Shown here: positions 30,337-39,733 of the stretch, piece after piece
How positions within the stretch are numbered: position 1 is the first letter of the stretch
How the letters are laid out: every line of letters begins with the position of its first letter
Source of the DNA: a virus
DNA length: 54,636 nt
Strand: one strand, 5' to 3'
IMG/VR virus record: IMGVR_UViG_3300046675_000480
Coordinates: 1 to 54,636 of that record
Position numbers and translations under genes: made by a program
The notes under the pieces: generated by a model
The model's database searches: none
What the model was told of the DNA's origin: nothing
What the model saw: the letters and a program-made list of their open reading frames with translations, nothing else

Positions 30337-31068
30337 ATGAACCCCTTCGACCACCAAAAGCATCCGGTCGTCCAGTCGCTCAACTGGTTCGCCGAGGAGA
30401 AGATCAGGCAGGCCGAGTCGATGCTCGCCAAGTCGATGCCGGCCAGCGTGGTCGAGGTCGACAAGAGCGGCACCATCGTCACCGTCAAGATCGAGGTCCA
30501 GTCGGGCTACAAGTTCCCGAAAATCCAGTGCCCGGTGTACGGCCCGCAGTACGTGCGCTGGCCGATCCAGAAGGGCGACAAGGGCTGCTTCCTGTCGGCC
30601 GACTACTACCTCGGCGGCATGAGCGGACTGGGCGGCGGCGTCGCCGAACTGGGACCGTGCGGCAACATCTCGACCGGCGTGTGGTTCCCCATCGGCAACA
30701 TGGGCTTCGATCCGACCGATGACCCCAACAAGGTCGTGCTGTACGGCCCCGACGGCGTGATCCTCAAGACCACCGCCAAGGACAAGGGCAAGATCGACGT
30801 CGGCCCGGATGCCGTCAACATCAGTTACGGACCGAAGCTGAGCGGCGTGCGCACCGAGACCGATGCCGAGGGCTTCAAGGTCTACATCAACAACCTGCTG
30901 AAGCTGATCGTCGATGCCAACGGCATCCGCTTCCTCGGTGGCGGCGGCGGGAACTTCGGCATCAACATCACCGATCACGGCACCTTCATCGACAACGTGA
31001 ACTTCCTGCCGCACACCCACACCGGAGTGCAGTCGGGCAGCGGCAACACGGGCGTGGTCAACCCATGA
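30337..31068 (+). CDS. baseplate spike (gp45/gpV-like, Gp138-type N-terminus)
   Basis: The 243-residue product has an OB-like N-terminal domain (ASVVEVDKSGTIVTVKIEVQ, VRWPIQKGDKGCFLSADYYL), a beta-helix-like middle, and a tip LPHTHTGVQSGSGNTGV. The His-x-His at the end is the usual iron-binding apex of membrane-piercing spikes (established for gpV and gp138). It should trimerise at the baseplate centre. ATG 30337 follows the hub stop by three bases. Confidence 0.82.
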   Translation: MNPFDHQKHPVVQSLNWFAEEKIRQAESMLAKSMPASVVEVDKSGTIVTVKIEVQSGYKFPKIQCPVYGPQYVRWPIQKGDKGCFLSADYYLGGMSGLGGGVAELGPCGNISTGVWFPIGNMGFDPTDDPNKVVLYGPDGVILKTTAKDKGKIDVGPDAVNISYGPKLSGVRTETDAEGFKVYINNLLKLIVDANGIRFLGGGGGNFGINITDHGTFIDNVNFLPHTHTGVQSGSGNTGVVNP

Positions 31069-31418
31069 GGACGTGGGGACGGCCCAAGAATCCCGACGGC
31101 ACCAATGGGCCATGGACGCTGGTGCAGACCGAGGCCAACGGCCGCAACGACCACGTCATGCTGACAGCGCTGGCGCAGGTGCTGCTGCTCAACATGGGCG
31201 AGTCGCCGTTCTGGGCCGACTGGGGCATCCCGGCCAAGTACAGCGTGATCAGCCAACTGTTCCCCGACTACTCCGTCACGCTGACGCAGCAGCGCTTCGC
31301 GTCGAGTTTCGCCGCCCTGCTGGTGGCGCGCGAGGACGATCCGACGCCGACCTACAACATCACCGCCACCACCAATGTCGGCGTCGTGCTGAACCGCCAA
31401 GTGCCGATCCCGATCTGA
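31065..31418 (+). CDS. baseplate wedge protein (gp25/gpW-like)
   Basis: The 117-residue product starts at ATG 31065, overlapping the spike stop. It has the small wedge-protein layout: an N-terminal extension with DGTNGPWTLVQTEANGRND, a helix VMLTALAQVLLLNMGESPFW, then DYSVTLTQQRFASSFAALLV and a short C-terminal strand pair. Place between spike and J is diagnostic. It helps trigger sheath polymerisation at the baseplate. Confidence 0.75.
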   Translation: MRTWGRPKNPDGTNGPWTLVQTEANGRNDHVMLTALAQVLLLNMGESPFWADWGIPAKYSVISQLFPDYSVTLTQQRFASSFAALLVAREDDPTPTYNITATTNVGVVLNRQVPIPI

Positions 31419-31428
31419 GGACCAGACC

Positions 31429-33123
31429 ATGGCCGAACCCAGCGAAGCCATCGAGACAGGCAACCTGCCAACGGTGATCACGGCGGCCGGGCTCGTGCCG
31501 ACGCCGCCCATCGAATTGCGCAACCAACTCACCATCCTCGTCTCCAAGACCAATCCCGGCTACACCAACAACCTGCCGGGCGGACTGATCGAGGACATCG
31601 CCTCGACCGACGTGCAGGCGCTGGTGATGATGGATCAGGCGCGCGTCGAGGCGCTCAACGACCTCACGCCCTACGGCTGCAACGAGTTCGTGCTGGTGCT
31701 GCTCGGCAAGGTCTATGGCGTGATGATCGGCCAGCCCTCCAACACCTCGGTGTTCGTCCAGTTCACCGGGCTGCCCGGCTTCGTCATCGGCAAGGGCTTC
31801 GTCGTCGGCGATGGCAATCATCAGTACATCATCGAGGATGGCGGCATCATCGGCACCGACGGCCAAAGCCCGCTGCTCTACGCCGTCGCCTCGCTCGCCG
31901 GAGCGTGGGCCGTGCCGGCCGGCACTGTCGTCGAACTGGTCACCCCGCCGCCCTCCGGCTTCGCTCTCAGCGTGGTCAATCCCGAGCCCGGCATCCCGGC
32001 GGTGTCGGGCGAGAGCGCCACCCAGTACAGGTCGAGAGTGCTGCGCGCCGGTCTGGCCGCGTCGCAGGGCATGGCGCGCTACCTGCGCACGCTGCTGACC
32101 AACGTGGCCGGCGTGCAGGACCGCCTCGTCCACGTCAAGTCGCAACCCGGCGGCGGCTGGATGGTCATCGTCGGCGGCGGCGATCCCTACCAAGTCGCCT
32201 ACGCGATCTATCAGGCGCTGTTCGACATCTCGACCTTGGTCGGCAGCACGATCCACATCACCGACATCAGCCACGCCGATCCGGCCGTCGTCACTACCGA
32301 TCTCAACCATGGTTTCGCGACCGGCCAAGACGTCGACATCGAGGCCGTCACGCCGACCGTCTACAACGGCGCGCACGCGGTGGCCGACGTGCCGAGCGAG
32401 AAGACGTTCGTGCTCGGCACGCACTATCCGGCCAACCAGTTGACCGCGCTGTCGTGGGCCGCCGGCATCGTCACCGCCGACACGTTGCTCAACCACGGCG
32501 TCACCGTAGGCTCGACCTTCACCCTCGCCGGCTCGCTGCCCGACGGCTGGAACGGCAGCTTCGTCGCCACCGCCGGTACTGCCACCAACGTGCTCAAGTT
32601 CGCGCTTACCGCCAGCCCGGCTGCCGCCACGCAGTTCGGCCAGCTTCAGGCCGGCATCGCCAATTTCAACGCCTTGTTGCTCGCCCCCTACGCTGCCGGC
32701 GGCACGGTCGGTCCCAACGCGCGCAACATCACCGTTTCGATCACCGACTATCCCGACAGCTACCCGATCACCTTCGTCAGCCCGCCGCAGCAGACGCTGA
32801 TCGGCACCACGGTGACGTGGCGGTCGAGCAGCCCGAACTTCGTGTCGGCCGCCGCCGTCGCCCAGTTGGCCGGCCCGGCGCTCGCCACCTACGTCAACGC
32901 GATCCTCGTCGGCGATCCGATCAACATCATGCAGATGGAGGACGCCTTCCTCGATGCGATCGCTCCCGTCCTGCCGCCCAACTACGTGATGTCGCTCGAC
33001 TTCGCGATCAGCATCAACGGCGTCGGCACCGCCCCGGTGACCGGCACCAAGATCGTCAACGGCGATCCGCAGAGCTACTTCTTCGCCACCGAGGCCGACT
33101 TCACGTTCGTCGAGGCGCTGTGA
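31429..33123 (+). CDS. baseplate J-like protein
   Basis: The 564-residue product has the J-like core: NPGYTNNLPGGLIEDIASTD near the N-terminus, NEFVLVLLGKVYGVMIGQPS, the segment VVNPEPGIPAVSGESATQYR, and a C-terminal DAIAPVLPPNYVMSLDFAIS. It carries two tandem copies of the shared AYNG-type module at about residues 274-340 and 341-410 (VTPTVYNG, LPDGWNGSF). J proteins form the wedge ring that attaches tail fibres. AGGACCAG lies before ATG 31429. Confidence 0.85.
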   Translation: MAEPSEAIETGNLPTVITAAGLVPTPPIELRNQLTILVSKTNPGYTNNLPGGLIEDIASTDVQALVMMDQARVEALNDLTPYGCNEFVLVLLGKVYGVMIGQPSNTSVFVQFTGLPGFVIGKGFVVGDGNHQYIIEDGGIIGTDGQSPLLYAVASLAGAWAVPAGTVVELVTPPPSGFALSVVNPEPGIPAVSGESATQYRSRVLRAGLAASQGMARYLRTLLTNVAGVQDRLVHVKSQPGGGWMVIVGGGDPYQVAYAIYQALFDISTLVGSTIHITDISHADPAVVTTDLNHGFATGQDVDIEAVTPTVYNGAHAVADVPSEKTFVLGTHYPANQLTALSWAAGIVTADTLLNHGVTVGSTFTLAGSLPDGWNGSFVATAGTATNVLKFALTASPAAATQFGQLQAGIANFNALLLAPYAAGGTVGPNARNITVSITDYPDSYPITFVSPPQQTLIGTTVTWRSSSPNFVSAAAVAQLAGPALATYVNAILVGDPINIMQMEDAFLDAIAPVLPPNYVMSLDFAISINGVGTAPVTGTKIVNGDPQSYFFATEADFTFVEAL

Positions 33124-34232
33124 TGGCGATCCAGCTATGGCCGCTGGCCGTCTCGCGCATCGCCCAAGGCAGCAAGGCGGTGATCGCCGCCTACGGTCCC
33201 TGCCTCGGCGGCACGATCTGGAATCCGGCGACGGCGCGCGACCAGCAGATCGGCACCGTCGAGATGCTGTACGTCGACATCGTCGGGCCAGCCGCCACCA
33301 GCGAGACGGCGACGACGATCCCGATCCAGCCCGGCCAGAGCTACACCATCCCCAACGGCTTCACCGGCATGGTGAGCGTCAACGCCGTCACCAGCGGCCA
33401 CAGCTTCTCCGGCGTCATCCTGCAGCCGCCCTCCGATTCGGTGACGCCCGAGCAGCCCGGCATCGGCGAGACCGACCAGCCCTTTCCGCCGCTGGTCTCG
33501 GGTGTCGCTACTGGCCCGCTGAAATCGTACCTCTACCAGCAGTACAGCGATGACGACGATCTGCAGGCCTTCGTCAGCGCCTTCAACGAGATGCAGACCC
33601 AATACTACGAGTGGTTCGCGCATCTCAATCCGGCCGACTACACGCAGGCCCACATCCAAGGCGCGCTGCTCGACTGGGTGGCGCTCGGGCTCTACGGCAT
33701 GGCGCGGCCGTGGCTGCCGGTCGGCCATGGCAGCACCATCGGCCCGCTCAACACCTATGCGATGAACACTTGGATTTTGAACCGCTTCGCGATCCTGCCG
33801 CCGGCCGAGTTCTTCCTGACCGACGATGACATCTTCAAGCGCGTGCTGACGTGGCACCTCTACAAGGCCGACGGCGACGTCTTCAATATCCGCTGGCTGA
33901 AGCGGCGCATCGAGCGCTTCCTGACCGGCACCGACGGAACCGGCGGCGAGACCCACGCCGTGGACCCGTGGCTCGCGCCCGACCAGACCTACGAGGTCTC
34001 GGTCACCTTCGGCGTCGGCAACATCGTCAACATCAACTTCCAGACCATCCGTCGCCGCTTCATCGGTGGCGCGCTGCTCAACACCTTCATGCTCAACACC
34101 AGAACGCTGAACGAGTTCGACACCACCTCCGTCACCTTCCCCGCCGTACCGCTGGCTCCGATCTTCAAGGCGGCCGTCGAAAGCGGAGCACTCGAACTGC
34201 CGTTCCAGTTCGAGTTCACCGTCAACCTCTAA
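33123..34232 (+). CDS. tail protein I-like with N-terminal beta domain
   Basis: The 369-residue product starts at ATG 33123 in TGATGG. Residues about 28-110 (WNPATARDQQIGTVEMLYVD, IPIQPGQSYTIPNGFTGMVS) are paralogous to the free-standing 101-residue protein at 35443. The remainder is helical (DDLQAFVSAFNEMQTQYYEW, LLDWVALGLYGMARPWLPVG) with an IRWLKRRIERFLTGTDG motif, as in baseplate gpI or DUF2612-type proteins. The order J, I, fibre supports it. Confidence 0.75.
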   Translation: MAIQLWPLAVSRIAQGSKAVIAAYGPCLGGTIWNPATARDQQIGTVEMLYVDIVGPAATSETATTIPIQPGQSYTIPNGFTGMVSVNAVTSGHSFSGVILQPPSDSVTPEQPGIGETDQPFPPLVSGVATGPLKSYLYQQYSDDDDLQAFVSAFNEMQTQYYEWFAHLNPADYTQAHIQGALLDWVALGLYGMARPWLPVGHGSTIGPLNTYAMNTWILNRFAILPPAEFFLTDDDIFKRVLTWHLYKADGDVFNIRWLKRRIERFLTGTDGTGGETHAVDPWLAPDQTYEVSVTFGVGNIVNINFQTIRRRFIGGALLNTFMLNTRTLNEFDTTSVTFPAVPLAPIFKAAVESGALELPFQFEFTVNL

Positions 34233-34244
34233 GGGGGCAGCCCA

Positions 34245-35432
34245 ATGGCCCAACTCATCTTCAAGAACAACGCGCAGTCTTCCCTGTCGGCCTCGATCAG
34301 CGCCATCGCCACCACCGCCCAACTGCAGGCCGGCAGCGGCGTCAACTTTGCGGTGCCCGCCGCCGGGCAGTATTGGGTCGGCACCTTCGTCGATGCCGCG
34401 ACCGGCGTGCTGACAGAAATTGTCCACGTCACGCAGGTCGTCGGCGACACCATCACCATGGTGCGCGGGCAGGAGAACACCACGCCCAAGCCGTGGACGG
34501 CGGGCGATCCGTTCGCCGAACTGTGGACCGCCGGCCAGTGCCAAGCGATGCTGCAGGTCGGCGACGAGCAGAGCGGCAAGTCGACCTACGGCGTCGACAC
34601 CGGCATCCCCAACGCCTACGCCTGCACGCTCGATCCGCCGCTCACCGCCAACGTGCCCGGCATGTCGATCCGGCTCCTGATCGGCAACACCAATACCGGC
34701 CCGAGCACCCTCGACCCCGGCACCGGCCCGGCCCCGATCCGCCGCCGCGACGGCTCAGCCCTGATCGGCAACGAACTGGTGGCAGGCGACATCCCCGAAC
34801 TGAAATGGAGCGGCAGCCAGTGGCGGCTGAGCTACACCGCGCCGGCCACCGATGCCGTCTTCGCCACCGGCACCGACACCGAGAGCGCCGTCACGCCGGC
34901 ACAGGTTATCTCGCTGGCCAATGCCGTGTGGACCTCCACCGTGGTGGCCTTCGCAGGCGCTGTAGCGCCCTCCGGCTGGCTGATGTGCTACGGGCAGGCG
35001 GTATCGCGCGCCACCTTCAGCGCGCTCTATGCCGCACTGGGCGGGGCCTCCTCGCCATGGGGACAGGGCGACGGCATCTCGACCTTCAACCTGCCCGACC
35101 TGCGCGGCCGGGTGGTCGCCGGTCCTGACAACATGGGCGGCACGGCGGCCAACCGGCTGGGCGGCAGCCGTCCCGGTGGCATCACGGGCGCGGCCGTCCT
35201 CGGCGCGACGGGCGGCGAGCAGAACCACCTGCTGGCGGCCGACAACAGCGAAATCCCGGCCCACGCCCACGGGCTCACCAACGGCGTCGTCCAGTCATCG
35301 GGCTTCGGCGGCGGCTTTGCCCCCTCGGGCTCGGCCGGCGGTGGCCTCACGAGCACCGAATCGACCGGCGGCGGGCTGGCGCACAACAACACCCAGCCGA
35401 CCGCGCTGATCAACTACATCATCAAGACCTGA
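34245..35432 (+). CDS. tail fibre/collar-domain protein
   Basis: The 395-residue product has GGGGGCAG upstream. The N-terminal 100 residues (ISAIATTAQLQAGSGVNFAV) are a beta domain for attachment. Residues about 240-300 are a tail collar domain (APSGWLMCYGQAVSRATFSA, STFNLPDLRGRVVAG), followed by a Gly-rich region with AHAHGL and the ending INYIIKT. The same ending and collar close the fibre at 40404, and even the final 20 or so bases match almost exactly. It is a likely receptor-contacting or fibre-assembly protein. Confidence 0.8.
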   Translation: MAQLIFKNNAQSSLSASISAIATTAQLQAGSGVNFAVPAAGQYWVGTFVDAATGVLTEIVHVTQVVGDTITMVRGQENTTPKPWTAGDPFAELWTAGQCQAMLQVGDEQSGKSTYGVDTGIPNAYACTLDPPLTANVPGMSIRLLIGNTNTGPSTLDPGTGPAPIRRRDGSALIGNELVAGDIPELKWSGSQWRLSYTAPATDAVFATGTDTESAVTPAQVISLANAVWTSTVVAFAGAVAPSGWLMCYGQAVSRATFSALYAALGGASSPWGQGDGISTFNLPDLRGRVVAGPDNMGGTAANRLGGSRPGGITGAAVLGATGGEQNHLLAADNSEIPAHAHGLTNGVVQSSGFGGGFAPSGSAGGGLTSTESTGGGLAHNNTQPTALINYIIKT

Positions 35433-35442
35433 GAGGTCGCCC

Positions 35443-35748
35443 ATGGCTGTCACCCCGCAGGCCGGCTTGACGTCGGTCGTCACGAGCGCCAACACCCCGG
35501 TCATCGCCGTGCCGGCCAACGCCAACGGCGGCATCATCACCAACCCGGTGACCAACACCGATCAGGGCATCGCCGGCCTCGCCGAGACGCTCTACGTCAA
35601 TCCGGTCGGCCCGGCGGGGCTGGCCGGCAACGGCACGACCTTCGCACTGTCGCCCGGCCAGTCGTGGACCGTGATCCCCGGCCAGACGACGCCAACCTCT
35701 GTCAATGCGGCGACCGCCGGCCACAAGTTCAGCGTGATCTACTGGTGA
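35443..35748 (+). CDS. small beta-domain tail protein
   Basis: The 101-residue product matches the N-terminal domain of the I-like protein at 33123 in order and spacing: GGIITNPVTNTDQGIAGLAE, TLYVNPVGPAG, FALSPGQSWTVIPGQTTPTS and AGHKFSVIYW. It is probably a virion beta-sandwich exposed on the fibre network. It lies between two fibre genes with a GAGGTCGCCC leader. Confidence 0.7.
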   Translation: MAVTPQAGLTSVVTSANTPVIAVPANANGGIITNPVTNTDQGIAGLAETLYVNPVGPAGLAGNGTTFALSPGQSWTVIPGQTTPTSVNAATAGHKFSVIYW

Positions 35749-35755
35749 GGTTGCG

Positions 35756-38700
35756 ATGCCCGACACGAACATGAGCTTCATCGGCCCGGCAGGTCCGGGG
35801 CCGCAGCCGACGCCGTGGCGGCAGGTCGGTGCGACGCTGTACTACGACGAGGGTGGCTCGGTGCTGCCCTCGAATGTCGTCGGCGGCTCGAAGGGCAAGG
35901 GCTCGCTCAACGCGGCCGGCCTCTACCTCGACGGCGTGCTGGTCGGCGCGGGCGGCACCGCGCCCATCGGCCCGGCCGGCGGCGTGCTCGCCGGTTCCTA
36001 CCCCAACCCGGTGTTCGCGCCCAACCCCAACTTCGATGGTGCGGTCACGGCGCTCGCGCCGCCACCGGCTGCCCCTTGGTCCGACGCGAATGGTTTTCAC
36101 ATTTTCGACAGCACGGCTGCCAATGGGCTGCCGCTGTGGGAGGTCTACGGCTTCAAATCTGGGGCAACGGGTGCGGTCGACGCGCACTCCATCGAATTGG
36201 ACACCAATACGTTTATCGGCACCGGCACTGCCGACGCCAACATGTACGGCTTCGGCATCTGGGCCGCGACATCGCGCGGCAGCGCAGCCGTTCCGACCAA
36301 GGTCGGCAACGGTGATGCACTGCTGTGGTTCACCCCGCTCGGCAATGACGGCGGGGGTCCGACGAGCTTCCAGCCGGGCGCAAACTTGCAGTTCGAGATC
36401 ATGGGCACGCCCGGCACCAACGGCGTCATGCCGACGCGGGCGTATCTATCAATGATCAATGGCTCCGTCCCCGACTGGACGGCCTTCGACTTCCATCCTG
36501 ACGGCAACGCCTACTTCGGCGTCGGCGGCGCGCTGCACATCGACCCGACCGGCGCGCACGTTCAGCACGAAGCGCCATTGACAGGTGACGCTTGGATGGG
36601 TCTCTCCCGTGGGCCGGGCATCCCGCTGGCATATTTCGCGATCTACTATAACCAAGGTGCCGAAAACGCCCTCGTGGGCGTCGAAGGCTACGACAACGTC
36701 CCGGCGAACAGCCCTTCGCTCCAAGGCTATCGTTCGCGCGGCACGGCAGCGGTGCCGCTGCCGGTCCAAGACGGCGATCCGGTTTTTTACATCGAAGCCA
36801 TCGCCAATATCGCGAGCGGCGGCGGTTATGGCCCGTTCATCGAATGGGACATTGAAGGAGGAGTCTCCACCGGCTTCGGCCAGCCGATGCGGGTCTATCT
36901 GCAAATGGCGGGTTCGCCGGTCGGCGGCGGCTTGTGGAACGCTTGGGACGCGCACCCCAACGGCGACTGCTACTTCGGCATCAGCGGCACGATCCACACC
37001 GATCCTCTCGCCGTGGCGTGGCTGCTGAACGCGCCGCCGGCCGCCGACAACAGCAACAAGATCGCCACCACGTCGTTCGTCCACGGCGAAATCCTCGCCA
37101 GCGCCACCTTCGTCGGCGAAGCGCCGCCGGCTTCGCCAACTTCTGGCAAGCTGTGGTTCTACCCGGAGGCCGGCGAGGGCGGCGGCATCCTCTACGTCTA
37201 CTACAACGACGGCACGTCCTCGCAGTGGGTGCCGACCTCGGCCGGCGGCTCGGCCGGAACGCCGACCGTCACCAGCGGGCCGCCCTCGGGTCCGGCCGGC
37301 GGCGTGCTCTCCGGCACCTATCCGTCGCCCGGCTTCGCGCCCGCGCCGGTCTTCCAGAACTCGGCCACCGTGCTCGCGCCGACCATGCCCATCGAGAGCG
37401 TGCTGTACGGCTATCATGTCAACACCGCGACCGGCGGGCTGATCGACCTCTATGCCTTCGCCTTCGGAGCCGCCGGCACCTACGGCACCGAACTCGATGC
37501 GTCCGCCTACATCGGCAGTGGCACCAATGCCGGCCAAGGCTATGGCTTCGGCATCACCAGTGCCGTGGCGCGCGGATCGCCGGGCGCGATGACGACGGTC
37601 GGCAACGGCGACGAACTGTTCTATCTCGAAGTGTTCGGCTGGGACGGCTCGGTGTGGCGCACCGGGCCGGTGCTGGCGTTCGACGTCGAGGGCACGCCCG
37701 GCATCGGCGGTGCCATGCCGACCACCGTCTACCTCGCCATGCTGGGCTCCTCGGCATGGAGTGGCCGCAGCGGCTGGACGCTGCACGCCGACGGCTCCTC
37801 GACCTTCGGCAACTACAATGGCTTCAACATCAGCCAACTCGGCCAGTTTGCCGGCGTCGATCCGCTGGTGCTGGCCCCGGCCGACGTCAATACCTTCGGC
37901 CGCACGCTCGGCACCTTCGTCGGCGGCATCCCGTTCGGCGGCTTCAACTCGTGGTACGAGGGCGTCGATGGCGGCTACCACACCACGGTCGACATCTACG
38001 CCTACAGCGACACCTCGAACTACACCTACGGGGCCGGCGTCAATATCTACGCCGCGCGTGGTGCGCCCAATGCACCGACGGCGCTGGCGACCGGCGACAG
38101 CGTCGCTTGGCTGCAGGCGCTCGGCCACGACGGCACCGGCTTCCAGTATGGGCCGTTCATCGGCTGGGACGTGACCGGCGCGGTGTCGGCCGGCATCGTG
38201 CCGATGAACGTCTATCTCAAGATGCTCGGCGCGGGCACGGTGTGGAACGCATGGCACGCCGAGGCCGACGGCAACAGCTACTTCGGCCACAGCAACGGCC
38301 TGCATGTCGATCCCAGCGGGCATGCCTTCCTGACCAACCCGCCGGCCAATTCCTCGAACTCGACCGAGATCGCCACCACCGCGTGGTGCCGCACCAACAT
38401 CTCGGGCGGCGGCGGTGGTGGTTCGCCGAGCGGGCCAGCCGGTGGCGTGCTGAGCGGCAGCTATCCCGATCCCGGCTTTGCCAGCAATCCGGCCTTCGTC
38501 GGCAATATCACCGCCTCTGGACTGGCTCATTATTTTGGCGCGGCAACTGGACGACCGGGCATCTTCATCAACGGCGGCGGCACTGCTCCCGGTGACGGCG
38601 CACTTCTGGCGTTCGGCAACGCGGGCGTGGTGCCGATGTATATCGGCAACGTGTCGGGGATTTTCGGCATTGCATGGTCTGCCAATCAGGCGATCTATAC

Positions 38701-39733
38701 GGCGGCTGGCGTCAGCCTCACCTATTATCTCGGCGGCTCGCAGACTCACACGTTCGGCACCGATGGATCGCTGGCGATCTTGGGCACGTTCACGGCAGGA
38801 AGTATCCCCGGCTACCAGACGATTGCCGGGATGCCGACCAGTTTGCCACCTTCTGGCGCTGCCGGCGGCGACCTCGCCGGAACCTACCCCAGCCCGACCT
38901 TGGCGTGGATCAGCCGGACCGCCGGCAAGATTCTCAGCATTGCCGCGTCCCTCACGCTCGCCGGCACCGACGGCTCGACGCTCAACATCGGCACGGGCGG
39001 CACGCTGGGCTCGGCGGCGTTCACCGCGTCGAGCGCCTACCTGACGCCAGCCACGGCGGCCGCCACCTATGCGCCTCTGGCCAGTCCGGCTCTGACTGGC
39101 AACCCCACTGCGCCGACCCCGACAGCCGGCGACAACGATACCTCCGTCGCGACGACAGCTTTTGTCGTCACCGCGCTCGGTTCCTACCTGACCACGGCGT
39201 CGGCCTCCTCGACCTATCTGACGCAGGCCAATGCGGCGTCGACTTACCTGACGCAGGCGAACGCCTCCTCGACCTACCTGACACAGGCCAGCGCGACCTC
39301 GACCTATGCGCCGCTGGCCTCGCCCGCTCTGACCGGAAATCCGACGGCCCCGACGCCGGCCACTGGCGACAACGACACGTCCATCGCCACGACGGCCTAT
39401 GTCCAGATCGAGATCGGCACGGTCGCCCAGACGATTCAGGCCGGCAACTACACCACCGTGCAGGGCGATGCCGGCGGCAGCGTCTATCATGCCGTCGGCG
39501 CGGGCGCTGCGATCTACACCATCGCCACCAACGCCGCCGTGCCTTACCTGCTGGGCACCACCATCACCTTCGTCAACGACAGCGCGACGGCGATCACCAT
39601 CACGACGAGCGACACGCTGGTGTGGTCGCCCGGCTCGACCACCGGCACGCGCACGCTGGCGCAGGGCGGCATGGCGACGGCCTACAAGGCGACGGCCACG
39701 CGCTGGCTGATCTCGGGCACGGGCCTGACGTGA
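35756..39733 (+). CDS. large modular tail fibre protein
   Basis: The 1325-residue product starts MPDTNMSFIGPAGPGPQPTP. It is built from repeats. Four spacers of the kind GPAGGVLSGTYPSPGFAP lie near residues 80, 510, 890 and 1040. Four related beta-modules lie between, each ending in a Trp/His-Asp/Asn-Gly-x-x-YFG stretch (WNAWDAHPNGDCYFG, WNAWHAEADGNSYFG). The C-terminus has two SPALTGNPTAPTP units and a set of decapeptides STYLTQANA encoded by 30-bp DNA repeats. Such architectures occur in trimeric host-range fibres. There is no chaperone domain at the end; a Gly-rich protein follows. Confidence 0.8.
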   Translation: MPDTNMSFIGPAGPGPQPTPWRQVGATLYYDEGGSVLPSNVVGGSKGKGSLNAAGLYLDGVLVGAGGTAPIGPAGGVLAGSYPNPVFAPNPNFDGAVTALAPPPAAPWSDANGFHIFDSTAANGLPLWEVYGFKSGATGAVDAHSIELDTNTFIGTGTADANMYGFGIWAATSRGSAAVPTKVGNGDALLWFTPLGNDGGGPTSFQPGANLQFEIMGTPGTNGVMPTRAYLSMINGSVPDWTAFDFHPDGNAYFGVGGALHIDPTGAHVQHEAPLTGDAWMGLSRGPGIPLAYFAIYYNQGAENALVGVEGYDNVPANSPSLQGYRSRGTAAVPLPVQDGDPVFYIEAIANIASGGGYGPFIEWDIEGGVSTGFGQPMRVYLQMAGSPVGGGLWNAWDAHPNGDCYFGISGTIHTDPLAVAWLLNAPPAADNSNKIATTSFVHGEILASATFVGEAPPASPTSGKLWFYPEAGEGGGILYVYYNDGTSSQWVPTSAGGSAGTPTVTSGPPSGPAGGVLSGTYPSPGFAPAPVFQNSATVLAPTMPIESVLYGYHVNTATGGLIDLYAFAFGAAGTYGTELDASAYIGSGTNAGQGYGFGITSAVARGSPGAMTTVGNGDELFYLEVFGWDGSVWRTGPVLAFDVEGTPGIGGAMPTTVYLAMLGSSAWSGRSGWTLHADGSSTFGNYNGFNISQLGQFAGVDPLVLAPADVNTFGRTLGTFVGGIPFGGFNSWYEGVDGGYHTTVDIYAYSDTSNYTYGAGVNIYAARGAPNAPTALATGDSVAWLQALGHDGTGFQYGPFIGWDVTGAVSAGIVPMNVYLKMLGAGTVWNAWHAEADGNSYFGHSNGLHVDPSGHAFLTNPPANSSNSTEIATTAWCRTNISGGGGGGSPSGPAGGVLSGSYPDPGFASNPAFVGNITASGLAHYFGAATGRPGIFINGGGTAPGDGALLAFGNAGVVPMYIGNVSGIFGIAWSANQAIYTAAGVSLTYYLGGSQTHTFGTDGSLAILGTFTAGSIPGYQTIAGMPTSLPPSGAAGGDLAGTYPSPTLAWISRTAGKILSIAASLTLAGTDGSTLNIGTGGTLGSAAFTASSAYLTPATAAATYAPLASPALTGNPTAPTPTAGDNDTSVATTAFVVTALGSYLTTASASSTYLTQANAASTYLTQANASSTYLTQASATSTYAPLASPALTGNPTAPTPATGDNDTSIATTAYVQIEIGTVAQTIQAGNYTTVQGDAGGSVYHAVGAGAAIYTIATNAAVPYLLGTTITFVNDSATAITITTSDTLVWSPGSTTGTRTLAQGGMATAYKATATRWLISGTGLT
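39179..39298 (+). repeat. four tandem 30-bp repeats in tail fibre gene
   Basis: Units begin at 39179, 39209, 39239 and 39269 with an exact 30-bp period and share the core ACCTGACGCAGGC with small changes. Each encodes ten residues close to STYLTQANAA. A fifth partial unit starts at 39299. The near-identity at DNA level suggests recent expansion or slippage and possible length variation between isolates. Confidence 0.75.
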
